Source of the DNA: Rufibacter immobilis
GTDB taxonomy: Bacteria > Bacteroidota > Bacteroidia > Cytophagales > Hymenobacteraceae
Assembly (NCBI RefSeq): GCF_003721565.1
Contig: NZ_RJJE01000017.1
Coordinates: 1,600,636-1,664,635 of the forward strand
DNA: 64,000 bases
Direction of reading: 5' to 3'
A program made the position numbers and the translations under genes. Positions 33,747-43,027 of this stretch are shown piece by piece. The notes beneath the pieces are model-generated. The model was not told the DNA's origin, searched no databases, and saw only the letters and a list, made by a program, of their open reading frames with translations. Position 1 is the first letter of the stretch; every line of letters begins with the position of its first letter.

Positions 33747-34856
33747 ATGTCAACAGATACCAGCATCCGGCTCAATAAATTCATCAGCGACTCGGGCTTC
33801 TGCTCGCGCCGCGAGGCCGACCAATACATAGAAGACGGCCGGGTGAGCATCAATAACCGCACGGCAAAAAAAGGCGCCACCGTAAAACCCGGCGACAAAG
33901 TAGCCGTGGACGGCGAACCCATCCGGGCGAAGAAACCCTCTGACCGCGCGGTGTACATCGCCTTTAACAAACCCACCGGCATTACCACCACCACAGACCC
34001 CAACGACAAGAAGAACATCATTGACTTCATTGGGTTTCCCAAGCGCATTTTCCCCATTGGGCGGCTAGACAACGCCTCTGAGGGACTCATTCTGCTCACC
34101 AACGACGGCGACATTGTGAACAAGATCCTGCGCGCCGACAACAACCACGAGAAGGAGTACGTGGTGATGGTGGACAAGCCCGTGACCGATGACTTTGTGA
34201 AGCAGATGTCCAATGGCGTGCGGCTGGCCGAAGGGCTTACCAAAAAAGCCGTGGTGCACCAGCAGGGTCACAAAGCCTTCAGGATTGTGCTTACCCAAGG
34301 CCTCAACCGCCAGATCAGACGCATGTGCGAGACCTTGGGCTACAAAGTGGAGAAGCTGAAGCGCGTGCGCATCATGAACATCAAGCTCGCTGATTTACCC
34401 ACCGGCCACTGGCGTTACCTCACCCTGGAGGAGCTCAAGACCATGAACCAGCTGCTGGCAGACTCCTCCAAGTTTGAGGACGCTTCCACCTGGGGCAAGG
34501 AGCCGCGCAAAAAAGCCGTGGAGGCCGCGCCCGAGGAAGAGGAGGACATCATGGAAGAGTTTGGCGTGAAAGTGCACCGCGTGGCGCTGCCCCGGCCTAC
34601 CAGAGAAAATACCTATGAAAACCCCAAAGCCAAATCCACCCGCAAGCCCAAAGGTTCGGCGGGCGCTGGCGGGGCATCCCGGGACACCGTTGGTGGCTCA
34701 GGTCCTAAAAGAAGCTCGGCCAAACCGGCAGGTGGCGGTGCTCCGGGCAAGTCGGGACGCCAATCATCGGGGGCGGGTTCTTCGCGTTCGGCCCGCCCCG
34801 CCGCTGACCAGAAGCCCAAAAGAACGGCCGGCACCAGAGGCAGAGGCCGCCGGTAA
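33747..34856 (+). CDS. rluF: RluF/RsuA-family pseudouridine synthase with long disordered basic tail
   Basis: The 369-aa protein starts with an S4 RNA-binding domain (about 7-60: IRLNKFISDSGFCSRREADQYIEDGRVSIN). The RsuA/RluB/E/F catalytic domain follows, with the catalytic aspartate D108 in IGRLDNASEGL, the FNKPTG motif at 73-78, and GLNRQIRRMCETLGY. RluF modifies U2604 of 23S rRNA. The enzyme core ends near residue 235. The last 135 residues are a low-complexity tail, first acidic (EEEEDIMEEF), then rich in K, R, S, G and P with RGRGRR at the end. Such tails occur in Bacteroidota homologues and may bind RNA. Confidence 0.88.
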   Translation: MSTDTSIRLNKFISDSGFCSRREADQYIEDGRVSINNRTAKKGATVKPGDKVAVDGEPIRAKKPSDRAVYIAFNKPTGITTTTDPNDKKNIIDFIGFPKRIFPIGRLDNASEGLILLTNDGDIVNKILRADNNHEKEYVVMVDKPVTDDFVKQMSNGVRLAEGLTKKAVVHQQGHKAFRIVLTQGLNRQIRRMCETLGYKVEKLKRVRIMNIKLADLPTGHWRYLTLEELKTMNQLLADSSKFEDASTWGKEPRKKAVEAAPEEEEDIMEEFGVKVHRVALPRPTRENTYENPKAKSTRKPKGSAGAGGASRDTVGGSGPKRSSAKPAGGGAPGKSGRQSSGAGSSRSARPAADQKPKRTAGTRGRGRR

Positions 34857-34872
34857 CCTACCCTATGAAAGC

Positions 34873-34925
34873 ACAAAAAGCGTTTAGGGGCTGTTTTTCA
34901 AAAAACGGCCCCTAAACGCTTTTTG
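34873..34925. repeat. Pal-1 palindrome copy 12 (25-bp arms with one wobble)
   Basis: The left arm 34873-34897 and right arm from 34901 pair completely except one U-G wobble, around centre CA. The outer arm is CAAAAAG/CTTTTTG, different from other copies yet self-complementary. It lies 17 bp after rluF and 64 bp before the EcsC gene. Confidence 0.95.
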
Positions 34926-34988
34926 TTTGCCTCTTCCCCGCCCTTTGCCGTTCTTGTACCCAATCCCACACTATCTTTTTCAAGCCCT

Positions 34989-35756
34989 ATGGCCACCTCC
35001 GCGTACGAAGAAACCATGCTCCTGGAACTCCGGGAGTGGCAGCAGCAAATGCTGAAAGATCCCTCCCTGGTGAACCACTTCACGCGCGGCCTGCAGCAGA
35101 AAATCAACCGCTACATACCAGAGAAGGTACACCAGGCCGTTACCGCCACCATCAAGCAGATGATCAGGGCGGTTTTGTTCGGGGCGAAGCACACCACCGC
35201 CAAACCCAATCCGGGCTTATCGCTGGAAGCCCGCGAGGCGGCCGTGCGGGAGCGCATTGCGTTTTACCGAAGTACGGCCGCCGCCGAGGGAGGCATTACC
35301 GGGGCCGGGGGAATTCTTTTGGGCCTCGCCGATTTCCCGCTCCTGCTGGGCATTAAACTCAAGATGCTGTTTGACCTGGCGGCCCTGTACGGCCACTCCG
35401 TGGATGATTACCGCGAGCGGGTGTACCTGCTCCATATTTTCCAGTTGGCGTTCAGCAGCCAGCAGCAGCGCCGCGAGGTGTACCTGCAGATGGTGGACTG
35501 GGAAACCCAGAAACTGCACCTGCCCCAGGACATTCACCAGTTTGACTGGCGCACCTTCCAGCAGGAGTACCGTGACTACATTGACCTGGCCAAACTGGCA
35601 CAGCTTATCCCAATCATTGGCGCACCGGTGGGCGCCGTGGTAAACTACCGCCTGCTGCAGAAACTGGGCACCACTGCCATGAACGCCTACCGCATGCGCT
35701 GGCGCGAGCAGCTCTTCCTGAACCAAATGCCTCCGTCCCCAGATTTGCTTCCCTAA
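34989..35756 (+). CDS. EcsC family protein
   Basis: From ATG 34989 the product is 255 aa (MATSAYEETMLLELREWQQQ); an ATG at 34923 overlaps the Pal-1 end and is rejected. Conserved EcsC features: a helical N-terminal segment, a glycine-rich hydrophobic stretch AAAEGGITGAGGILLGLADFPLLLGIKLKMLFDLAALYG, and a second one, LIPIIGAPVGAVVNYRLLQKLG. These glycine-rich amphipathic helices suggest membrane association. EcsC proteins are widespread and poorly understood; the name comes from a Bacillus ABC transporter locus. Pal-1 copies lie on both sides. Confidence 0.85.
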   Translation: MATSAYEETMLLELREWQQQMLKDPSLVNHFTRGLQQKINRYIPEKVHQAVTATIKQMIRAVLFGAKHTTAKPNPGLSLEAREAAVRERIAFYRSTAAAEGGITGAGGILLGLADFPLLLGIKLKMLFDLAALYGHSVDDYRERVYLLHIFQLAFSSQQQRREVYLQMVDWETQKLHLPQDIHQFDWRTFQQEYRDYIDLAKLAQLIPIIGAPVGAVVNYRLLQKLGTTAMNAYRMRWREQLFLNQMPPSPDLLP

Positions 35757-35760
35757 ATTC

Positions 35761-35777
35761 ATCGGCCACGGGCCGAT
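35761..35777. repeat. short hairpin after the EcsC gene
   Basis: ATCGGCC-ACG-GGCCGAT, 5 bp after the stop codon, with no U-run. It could stabilise the mRNA end. Confidence 0.4.
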
Positions 35778-35782
35778 ATCCA

Positions 35783-35817
35783 GTTTAGAGTGAATTCTGG
35801 AAAAAGAGCCGCTAAAC
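35783..35817. repeat. Pal-1 palindrome copy 13
   Basis: GTTTAGAGTGAATTCTGG then AAAAAGAGCCGCTAAAC, between the EcsC and M48 genes. The left arm is partly decayed. Confidence 0.7.
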
Positions 35818-35960
35818 GCGTTTCTACAGCTTGGCCGCTTCCCAGATAAGTCCTAAAACTAGCAGCCGTAACCCAGGGCTCTTCCGGCACGTTGCAAGGG
35901 AATCTCCAGCGGCGTTCGGTGCCCTGAGAGAGCAGCACGTTTGGCCTAACTTCTACCACT

Positions 35961-37427
35961 ATGAGAAAGCACTTCGTTTATAGCTTGGCTACCTCTGTAT
36001 TCCTGCTATTCAACTCCTGCGCCACCAACCCCGTGACCGGCAAACGCGACATCAGTCTGGTGTCTGAAGAACAGGAAATAGCCATGGGCCTGGAGGCCGA
36101 CCCGCAGATTGTGGCGCAGTACGGCCTGGTGCAGAACCCCACCCTTCAGAAGTTCATCCAGGAGAAAGGGCAGCAGATGGCAGCCGTCTCGCACAGGCCA
36201 AACCTGAAATACGAGTTCAAGATTGTGGACTCGCCTATTCTCAATGCCTTCGCCGTGCCCGGCGGATATGTGTATTTTACACGGGGCATTATGGCGCACT
36301 TCAACAGTGAAGCGCAGTTTGCCGGGGTGCTGGGGCACGAGATTGGCCACATCACCGCCCGCCACTCGGCGCAGCAGCAAAGTAAATCCATCCTGACGCA
36401 GGGCGTGCTGCTGGGCGGCATGATCGCATTCCCGGAACTGGCTGAGCTGGGCGATGTGGCCTCACAGGGCGCCAGCCTCCTGTTCCTCAAATTCGGCCGC
36501 GACGATGAGCGCCAGTCTGATGAGTTGGGCGTGGAGTATTCTACCAAGATAGGCTATGACGCCAGCCACATGGCTGATTTCTTCCAGACGCTGCAACGGC
36601 AAAGCGCCCAGAGCGGCCAAGGTGAGATTCCGGAGTGGCAGTCTACCCACCCTAACCCCGCCAACCGCTATTCCACGGTACACCAGCTCGCCGACCAGTG
36701 GAAACAGAAAACCAACGCCACCAACCTGAAAGAGGGCCGGGACAGCTACCTACGCATGATTGACGGCCTCATTTACGGCGAAGATCCTAAACAGGGCTTC
36801 GTGGAGAACAACACCTTCTACCATCCTGAGCTTAAATTCCAGTTCCCGGTGCCCACCGGCTGGAACATCCAGAACACGCCGCAACAGGTGCAGATGGCTC
36901 CCAAAGACGGGAAAGCCCTGTTGTTCCTGCGGCTGGCCCAGGGTACGTCACTGGAGACCGCCGCCCAGCAGATGCTCCAGGCAAACCAACTGCAGGCGAT
37001 AGAATCAAAACAGGTAACGGTAAACGGGCTGCCGGCATTGGCGGTCATTGCGCAGCAATCTACGCAACAGCAACAGCAGGCTCAACAGCAACAAGCGGCC
37101 CCTATCCAGGCCTTGAGTTATTTCATCCAGTACGGCGGCAATATTTATAACATTACCGGAGTTTCGGCGGCGACAGACTTCAACAATTATTTCCAGTCAT
37201 TCAGCGCCGTGGCCCAGAACTTCCGGCAGCTCACCGACCAGGAGAAGATCAACCGGAAGCCAGAAGTGGTACGCATCAAGACGGTGAAAGCTGCCGGTAC
37301 GCTTACGCAGGTACTCAGAACTTTCAGCGTACCAGACAAACGGCTGGAGGAAATGGCTATCCTCAACGGCATGCAATTAACCGACCGCGTGGAAGCGAAA
37401 ACGTTGATCAAGGTCATTGAGAAGTAA
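35961..37427 (+). CDS. M48-family zinc metalloprotease lipoprotein
   Basis: The 488-aa protein has a lipoprotein signal (lipobox FNSC, cysteine 20) followed by ATNPVTGKRDISLVSEEQEIAMG, typical of BepA/LoiP-like periplasmic M48 proteases. The zinc motif is HEIGH at 126-130, with the third ligand in DDERQSDELGVEYS (about 188-195). Residues about 215-285 complete the peptidase. Further on is a beta-rich region, a glutamine-rich stretch (QQSTQQQQQAQQQQ), and a C-terminal LysM-like segment. A role in outer-membrane protein quality control is likely from the family. It is a single gene with its own terminator. Confidence 0.9.
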   Translation: MRKHFVYSLATSVFLLFNSCATNPVTGKRDISLVSEEQEIAMGLEADPQIVAQYGLVQNPTLQKFIQEKGQQMAAVSHRPNLKYEFKIVDSPILNAFAVPGGYVYFTRGIMAHFNSEAQFAGVLGHEIGHITARHSAQQQSKSILTQGVLLGGMIAFPELAELGDVASQGASLLFLKFGRDDERQSDELGVEYSTKIGYDASHMADFFQTLQRQSAQSGQGEIPEWQSTHPNPANRYSTVHQLADQWKQKTNATNLKEGRDSYLRMIDGLIYGEDPKQGFVENNTFYHPELKFQFPVPTGWNIQNTPQQVQMAPKDGKALLFLRLAQGTSLETAAQQMLQANQLQAIESKQVTVNGLPALAVIAQQSTQQQQQAQQQQAAPIQALSYFIQYGGNIYNITGVSAATDFNNYFQSFSAVAQNFRQLTDQEKINRKPEVVRIKTVKAAGTLTQVLRTFSVPDKRLEEMAILNGMQLTDRVEAKTLIKVIEK

Positions 37428-37442
37428 GCGCATTAAACAAAA

Positions 37443-37480
37443 AAGAAGCGGCTGCTATAAAAGGCAGCCGCTTCTTTTTT
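37443..37480 (+). terminator. Rho-independent terminator of the M48 protease gene
   Basis: GAAGCGGCTGC (37445-37455) pairs perfectly with GCAGCCGCTTC (37464-37474), then TTTTTT. The A-run on the left makes it usable in both directions. Confidence 0.92.
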
Positions 37481-37508
37481 GTCGGTTCCCTGTAACAGGA
37501 ATTCACCA

Positions 37509-37552
37509 TTGCGTTTAGGGGCTCTTTTTCAAAAAAGAGCCCCTAAACGCAA
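37509..37552. repeat. Pal-1 palindrome copy 14 (perfect 21-bp arms)
   Basis: Same sequence as copy 7 apart from the centre CA instead of CC. It lies between two convergent transcription units, 6 bp beyond the stop codon of the leftward ABC permease. Confidence 0.95.
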
Positions 37553-37558
37553 GGTGGG

Positions 37559-38941
37559 TTATTTGACAGAAGCCACTTTCCACCGGTATAAAAGTAATCC
37601 CGCTCCAAACACCACTAACACACTTATGAAAAGCTTCACCACACCAGCGGTAGCCGAGGCCACGTCTGGGGAGCTGGCGAAATGATGTTTAGGCTCCTGT
37701 TCGAAATCTGCGTGGTGGAAGGTGATTTGCCGGAAGAGGAACGGGTAGTAGAACGCCCGGAGCGCATCGTGGTAACGGGTGGCGCTTTGCAGGAACTGCA
37801 CGTAAGACGGCAAGTCTGTCCCTGCCAGCGCGTTGAAAATTCCCTGCACATTCACCGGCACCGACAGCACATTCAGCCGTTGCACCAGTTCATGCCGGTT
37901 TAGCAGACTCTGTTTGTACTGGGAGGCCAAGTCTGCCACTGCCACATCGCCTAAGTGATGGAAGGCATAGTACCAGCGCCAAACAAACCGCTCTTTGATT
38001 TGGGCAGTATCCTGCCACTGCGGGTACAGGGCGAAGAACTTTTCCATGGTCTCCTCCTTGGGTTTGTCCCAGCCGCCGTGCACCACTTCGCGCTGTTTTA
38101 TGGTTAATGCCAGCGCCTGCGGTACGGGCTGCTTGATGGAGACATACACGTTCAACAATGCCGGCACCACAATGGTGAGCAGCAGCCATACGCCCAGCAG
38201 AGTTACCGCATTGAAAGCCGAATTTTTCTGCAATCCCGCCACCAGAAACGCCACCGCAAACCAGAACAGGCAGTACAAGACCACCACGCCCAGCCAGAGC
38301 GCCACCCGCCCATCGGGCACCACGTTGCCCCAGAGCATAGCGATAATGGAAAGCAGCAAGCCCAAACTCAGTACCACCAGCATTCTGAACGTTAGCTTCG
38401 CGCCTACAATGAGGGGCAGACTAATGGGTTGAGACAGCAACAAGGGCAAGGTTCCCTGTTCCTTCTCTACAGACAGAATGTTGAAGCAGAGCCCAATGAT
38501 GAGCAGCGGAAACAGGTACACCAGCACAAAAGACAAATCAAAGTTGCCCGCCAGTACCTTCTGTGGATTGATGTTCTCCGTGTCATACAACTGGGACTGC
38601 AAATTAAGCAACCTGAGCTTGATGTAGTACGGGTTCACGTCGCGTTGCCCCAGCGCCAAAGCGGCCCATGAATCTGGATGGTGCACAGCGAAGGTGGAAT
38701 GGTAATACCCAATATCGCCGGCATCTGCGCCCGCGGGGTATTTGGCTTTCATCTCTTCCACATTGTGCTCCGTCAGTTTCTGCAATCCGGCAAGGTTTTG
38801 CCGTTGGCGCTCTACCTCAGTGGTGCCGTAGTAAATGCCATACAAGCCTGCCAGCAAGGTGAGCGTGACTAAGATGAGCAAGCCCTTATCGGCCCTGAAA
38901 TTGAGCCATTCGTATTTGATCAGTATCCAGAATTTTTTCAT
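37559..38941 (-). CDS. ABC-2 type transporter permease, DUF3526-type (second subunit)
   Basis: A 460-aa inner-membrane protein with an N-terminal helix (LILVTLTLLAGLYGIYYG), a large extracytoplasmic loop (about 40-125), and a helical block. The block includes LVYLFPLLIIGLCFNILSVEKEQGTLPLLLSQPISLPLIVGAKL, the ABC-2 permease motif with EKE.GT. A second periplasmic loop follows (about 275-425), then a final helix. This layout with a DUF3526-like domain matches the NosY-related permeases of Bacteroidota. It is 3 bp from the paralogous permease upstream and transcribed with it. Substrate unknown. Confidence 0.85.
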   Translation of the reverse strand: MKKFWILIKYEWLNFRADKGLLILVTLTLLAGLYGIYYGTTEVERQRQNLAGLQKLTEHNVEEMKAKYPAGADAGDIGYYHSTFAVHHPDSWAALALGQRDVNPYYIKLRLLNLQSQLYDTENINPQKVLAGNFDLSFVLVYLFPLLIIGLCFNILSVEKEQGTLPLLLSQPISLPLIVGAKLTFRMLVVLSLGLLLSIIAMLWGNVVPDGRVALWLGVVVLYCLFWFAVAFLVAGLQKNSAFNAVTLLGVWLLLTIVVPALLNVYVSIKQPVPQALALTIKQREVVHGGWDKPKEETMEKFFALYPQWQDTAQIKERFVWRWYYAFHHLGDVAVADLASQYKQSLLNRHELVQRLNVLSVPVNVQGIFNALAGTDLPSYVQFLQSATRYHDALRAFYYPFLFRQITFHHADFEQEPKHHFASSPDVASATAGVVKLFISVLVVFGAGLLLYRWKVASVK

Positions 38942-38944
38942 CCC

Positions 38945-40366
38945 TTATACAATTTGAGTTTTGTCTATGAGCCGGAAGCCCACCGTGCACACCAGCACCA
39001 GCCACAGGAATAAAGCCGCCAAAGAGAAGACGTGGTGACTTAGGGCCCATTGCACGGGCGGTGTCTCGTAGGAAAATGGCTTGAACTCCTTCCAGGTGTC
39101 GGAGCTGAGACGGGTGGTTTTGTCTTTGTAGGTGAGGCGGGTGGCCTGTAGGTGGTTCAACCCCTGCGCTAACTTATAGCGGTACTCCTCGGCCTCTTCC
39201 TGGAAATGGAGGTAGTGCGAAAAATCAGAGCCCGCCATGCCCATTGACAAATGCCGCACCGCCAAGTACGGGTTCAGAAACGCTGCCAGCTCAGAGATAA
39301 GGTTCTGTTGCTGGAAGGTGTTAGTTAATTTGTCAAAATGTTCTCGGTACACGCGGGTGCTCTGTTCTTCGCCGGCCGCCATGATGATTCCGTCCACATT
39401 CACCGGTAATTGGCTCAGCGAATCTACTCCGTACTTCCGGAGCAGCTCTTTTTTGAGCCCTCCGGCGCGTGCATCCTGTGCGTTATGCCCGTCAATGCCT
39501 TTGGCTACTTCCTCGTGCACATCGGCGTCCATCTGGGCTTTGGTGGGCGTGGTGTACAAGGTGTTGCCCAGGTTGGCCGCGGCTTTGGGAATGATCACGC
39601 AGAACAGAATCCAGATACCCAGCAAGGTCACCAAAGCGGTGCTGGACCGCCGGTGCAACGCCGAGATGATAACCGACAGCACAATGAAAATGAAAAAGTA
39701 CACCAGATAAAAAGACAGGAACAGCAACAGCCGCCAAACGGTATCTGGATGCAGATCAAACCCGTTCTGCCCGAACAGCAGCCCAGCCGCCAGTAATAGC
39801 GCGGGGGTAACCACTAGGGCCACGGTTTTGCTGTAGCCTTTGATCTTAGCCCAGGCAATCCGGCGCAAAGACACGCCCTGGCTCAGCAGAATCTTAAGGG
39901 TACCCGTTTCTTTCTCCTGGGTAAACGCCCCGAAACAAAGGAAAACAATGAGCAGCGGCAGGAGCATCTGCAATACAAAGGCCACTGTCATCTCCCCAAA
40001 CCGAATGAGTGAGGAAGATTGCTGCGCCTGGCTGAAGTTGGCGCTGTTCTGCCGGTGCGCCTCCATAAACACCGAGGCCCCGGTAAATGAATCTAACCCA
40101 AAGTCCAGAAAACTAAGGCTGGATTTGGGCCTAAACGCGAAGGAACCGTAATGGGCCATGCGGTGCGGGTGGCGGTCTTGGGAATTATGGAACTGGTGGT
40201 TTACTTCCTCTTGCGCTACCATCCGTTCCTGCTGCAACGTATGCGCGCTATACAACCCCACCACGGTGGCGGCCAGCAAAAGCAGCAACACGAGTACGCT
40301 CAGCACGACAAAACGCTTATCGCGGAGCGTACTCAGGAATTCTTTTTGGGCTATGCTTCTCACCAT
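38945..40366 (-). CDS. ABC-2 type transporter permease, DUF3526-type (first subunit)
   Basis: Start MVRSIAQKEFLSTLRDKRF at 40366 gives 473 aa; the longer frame would overlap the ATPase gene. The topology equals the next gene: N-terminal helix, periplasmic loop with FRPKSSLSFLDFGLDSFTG, helical block with the FTQEKETGTLKILLSQGVSLRRIAWAKI motif, a second loop and a terminal helix. The two permeases are clearly related and should form a heterodimer with the ATPase encoded 1 bp upstream. A role in export, or in maturing periplasmic metal or lipoprotein factors, is possible from the neighbouring genes, not shown. Confidence 0.85.
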   Translation of the reverse strand: MVRSIAQKEFLSTLRDKRFVVLSVLVLLLLLAATVVGLYSAHTLQQERMVAQEEVNHQFHNSQDRHPHRMAHYGSFAFRPKSSLSFLDFGLDSFTGASVFMEAHRQNSANFSQAQQSSSLIRFGEMTVAFVLQMLLPLLIVFLCFGAFTQEKETGTLKILLSQGVSLRRIAWAKIKGYSKTVALVVTPALLLAAGLLFGQNGFDLHPDTVWRLLLFLSFYLVYFFIFIVLSVIISALHRRSSTALVTLLGIWILFCVIIPKAAANLGNTLYTTPTKAQMDADVHEEVAKGIDGHNAQDARAGGLKKELLRKYGVDSLSQLPVNVDGIIMAAGEEQSTRVYREHFDKLTNTFQQQNLISELAAFLNPYLAVRHLSMGMAGSDFSHYLHFQEEAEEYRYKLAQGLNHLQATRLTYKDKTTRLSSDTWKEFKPFSYETPPVQWALSHHVFSLAALFLWLVLVCTVGFRLIDKTQIV

Positions 40367-40367
40367 G

Positions 40368-41078
40368 TTAGTTGTGCATATAGTTGAGGTACAGTTTCTC
40401 CAGTTCATTGGCATCTAGCGCGGCAGTACCCAGCACGTCCACCAGTTCCCCTTCGCGCATAATGCCCACTCGGGTGCCTACTTCTTTGGCCCGGAAGATG
40501 TCATGCGTGGCCATGAAAATGGCCGTGCCCTGGCTACTCAGTTTCAGCAGCAGATCAGAGAACTCGTTGCTGGCTTTGGGGTCTAGACCGGAGGTAGGTT
40601 CATCCAGCAGCAGCACTTTGGCGTGTTTGGCCACCGCAATGGCAATGCCCACTTTCTGGCGCATCCCTTTAGAATAGGTCCCCACTTTGCGCGATGCTGC
40701 CTCGGCAGGCAAGCCGGCCTCTATCAAGTAAAACAACAGCTGCTCCTTGTCATATTCAAACCCCGCCAGGCTGCTGAACAAAGCCAAGTTTTCCAGCCCC
40801 GTGAGGTTGGGGTACAGCATCACATTTTCGGGAATGTAGGCCAGGTATTCTTTCACCTTGAGCAGATGATCAGCCACTTCCAAACCATTAATGTAGGCGG
40901 CCCCGGAGGTAGGCGTGATAAAGCCCAGGAACAAATTGATGGTGGTAGATTTACCGGCCCCGTTCTGCCCCAGAAGGCAAAAAATCTCACCCGGTTTAAT
41001 CTGTAGGTTGAGACCTTTGAGGGCCAGTTTATCTTGGTATTCTTTCTTGAGTTGTCTTGCTTCTAAGGCAAATTCCAT
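40368..41078 (-). CDS. ABC transporter ATP-binding protein (ABC-2 exporter type)
   Basis: The 236-aa ATPase has Walker A GQNGAGKST (about 38-46), Q-loop region FITPTSG, signature YSKGMRQKVGIA and Walker B VLLLDEPTSGLDPKA, with the switch histidine in ATHD. It is closest in form to NosF/CcmA-like ATPases. It is the first of the three-gene transporter unit; 142 bp separate it from the DUF4625 lipoprotein gene upstream, without an evident terminator. Confidence 0.93.
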   Translation of the reverse strand: MEFALEARQLKKEYQDKLALKGLNLQIKPGEIFCLLGQNGAGKSTTINLFLGFITPTSGAAYINGLEVADHLLKVKEYLAYIPENVMLYPNLTGLENLALFSSLAGFEYDKEQLLFYLIEAGLPAEAASRKVGTYSKGMRQKVGIAIAVAKHAKVLLLDEPTSGLDPKASNEFSDLLLKLSSQGTAIFMATHDIFRAKEVGTRVGIMREGELVDVLGTAALDANELEKLYLNYMHN

Positions 41079-41220
41079 AGACGTATTTAATTGAGTGAGC
41101 GGAGAATATAAAAAATGAAACAGCAGCTGGTTTAAGTGTAATTTGACCAGGCCATTTGTGTTCAGTTAGTATTCTACTGGACATTATTTTATAGTGAAGG
41201 AGCGAAACCTTGTCAATGGG

Positions 41221-41694
41221 TTATTGTACTTTAATGCTCAACCCCTTTAAGGTCTGCCAGCCTTCCTGGTCTGTTAAGCGGATCAGAAAATGGTAATCGC
41301 CGGGGTCCACGTCTGCCGGAATCTGTATCTGGTAATTTCCTTCGTATTCGCGTTGGCCCTCCGGAATAGGAAAGTCTTTGATGAGCAGGAACGGTTTTAC
41401 CGGCGCTTTTACCGGCTCCATGGCGCATTCCGTTACCTCGGTGCTGTGGGTGTGGTGGTCGAAGTTGTGGTGAATGTCCACGCTCAGGGAGCCGAGCCGG
41501 AGGTTATCCCGCAGCCGCACACGGAAGGTGAAGGTTTCCCCTCGCTTAACGGTACTGCATTGGACCGGAAAGGCACCGGCAAAACTGGTGTCAATCACCG
41601 GGTATTCGGTGTCCAGTACTTCTTCCTCGTCACCTTGGCAACTAGACAGCAAGAAGAGAGTCGTGGCCAACATGCTGATGATGATCTTTTTCAT
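41221..41694 (-). CDS. DUF4625 lipoprotein, histidine-rich (short form)
   Basis: Start MKKIIISMLATTLFLLSSCQ at 41694, lipobox LSSC, giving 157 aa. One Ig-like DUF4625 domain: a central histidine cluster HHNFDHHTHSTE (about 75-86) followed by ECAMEPVK, and the terminal NYQIQIPADVDPGDYHFLIRLTDQEGW block. The His cluster suggests binding of a transition metal. It is cotranscribed with a longer DUF4625 lipoprotein upstream. It probably sits at the outer membrane and passes metal or senses it; function not established for the family. Confidence 0.82.
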   Translation of the reverse strand: MKKIIISMLATTLFLLSSCQGDEEEVLDTEYPVIDTSFAGAFPVQCSTVKRGETFTFRVRLRDNLRLGSLSVDIHHNFDHHTHSTEVTECAMEPVKAPVKPFLLIKDFPIPEGQREYEGNYQIQIPADVDPGDYHFLIRLTDQEGWQTLKGLSIKVQ

Positions 41695-41871
41695 GGTTGA
41701 AATTTTAGTCTTGTCTTTAGATGATGCTTGACCTTCTTTTCCGGCGCGCAAGAGCTTCGGGCTGAATAGCCAAGTGTACTTTCACGGAAGTGCCGCCTCC
41801 CTCTCTCGGACTTGTTCCGGTGCCGGTGTGGGTTTGGCAGCAACGTTATTCCAGGCATGGCAGGAGGATGG

Positions 41872-41917
41872 TTTCTGTTTAGGGGCTCTTTTTGGAAAAA
41901 CAGCCCCTAAACAGAAA
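41872..41917. repeat. Pal-1 palindrome copy 15 (22-bp arms, outer arm TTTCTG)
   Basis: The core GTTTAGGGGCTCTTTTT, centre GG, AAAAACAGCCCCTAAAC, extended by TTTCT/AGAAA, a private but self-complementary outer arm. It lies between the two DUF4625 genes of the leftward run. Confidence 0.93.
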
Positions 41918-41986
41918 TACCTTACCTCCGTGAACCTCTTGAGAAAATCATTGGGAAAACTCCGGCACTACTTAAGATTGATCTGG

Positions 41987-42928
41987 TTACTTCATCTCTA
42001 TGGGAAGCTCTATGTAGTGGAAGAAACTGAAGTCATAGGTGGTGTTTTTATAAACCACGCCGTAATAGTAAGTACCAGACTCCCAGGGTTTGGCACCGTT
42101 GACAGGGCTTGGCTGCGGGGCATTGTTGTCATTTGCCGCTCCAATAGTGAGGTTTGGGAAGTCACGAACGGGGGTAAACGTCGCCGGATCAAAAATAGAA
42201 TTGGTGAAAAAATCGGCCGCCGCCCAGCCCTTGTGTTCGTAGACGTCATAGACAATTGCCTTACTGAAATCTATCTGCTCCACAGACTCTGGCCGATGGT
42301 TCAACTTCTTGTTGATCAATAAGAGGTACATCTTCCCGTCGCCTTTGACCCCAGAAATGGCAACTTGGGAATTGAACACGTCTCCCTTCTGGAGTTTCTG
42401 CCCTGCATTGACAAATTTCCCATCCCAGTAGAAAGGCTCCCCTTTGGCAAAGAGGTTGAAGATGCTTAGCTGCGGGTTTACGGGCAGGTTTTTCTCCTCA
42501 TAGAGAATAATGCTTCGTTTCTCCTCTAACTTGGCGCCATTCTGATTATTGACCATGATCAGGAAATCGTAATTCCCCTCGGCCGCGTCGGCCGGTATGT
42601 CGAAATGCTTGTGTACTTTGGCGTTCTTGGCTCCTTTGTACTGGTCCCAGGTGATCTCGTGCTGCCATACCTTAGAGTACGTTTCACCGCTTCTCTGTTG
42701 TATCCTAACCTGCACGTTCTCAATCTTATCACCAGCCAAAATATCTGCGTTCAGGTGAAAATCCCTGCCAATTACGCCTACCCCGTTGTTACCAAGCCCT
42801 ACCTCAATGTTGTCAATGGTAGGTTTGGGTAAAACGGGGGCAGGTTCATCGTCCTCGTCGCAGGAAGTAAAGAGGCCAACTGCCAAAAGCAGAAATAGGT
42901 ATTGTTTTACTAGTGCTTTCACGTTCAT
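41987..42928 (-). CDS. DUF4625 lipoprotein (long form)
   Basis: The start MNVKALVKQYLFLLLAVGLF at 42928 gives 313 aa, lipobox FTSC (cysteine 23), then an acidic stretch DEDDEPAP. Residues about 35-145 form the DUF4625 Ig-like domain (PTIDNIEVGLGNNGVGVIGRDFHLNADI, ENVQVRIQQRSGE). The histidines WQHEITWDQ and KVHKHFDIP correspond to the His cluster of the short homologue. The remaining C-terminal domain (about 160-313) is beta-rich and unfamiliar. Its N-terminal five residues and signal resemble those of the next gene upstream (MNVNTFLKNYF). Confidence 0.78.
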   Translation of the reverse strand: MNVKALVKQYLFLLLAVGLFTSCDEDDEPAPVLPKPTIDNIEVGLGNNGVGVIGRDFHLNADILAGDKIENVQVRIQQRSGETYSKVWQHEITWDQYKGAKNAKVHKHFDIPADAAEGNYDFLIMVNNQNGAKLEEKRSIILYEEKNLPVNPQLSIFNLFAKGEPFYWDGKFVNAGQKLQKGDVFNSQVAISGVKGDGKMYLLLINKKLNHRPESVEQIDFSKAIVYDVYEHKGWAAADFFTNSIFDPATFTPVRDFPNLTIGAANDNNAPQPSPVNGAKPWESGTYYYGVVYKNTTYDFSFFHYIELPIEMK

Positions 42929-43027
42929 TGTTTTTTTGAAAGTTGAAGTGTTTGTAGATGCATAGCCAGCGAAAGCCACTCTTTGGTTTCTAGCTGAATA
43001 ACCGCTTCTGAATATCACGGAGAGCCT

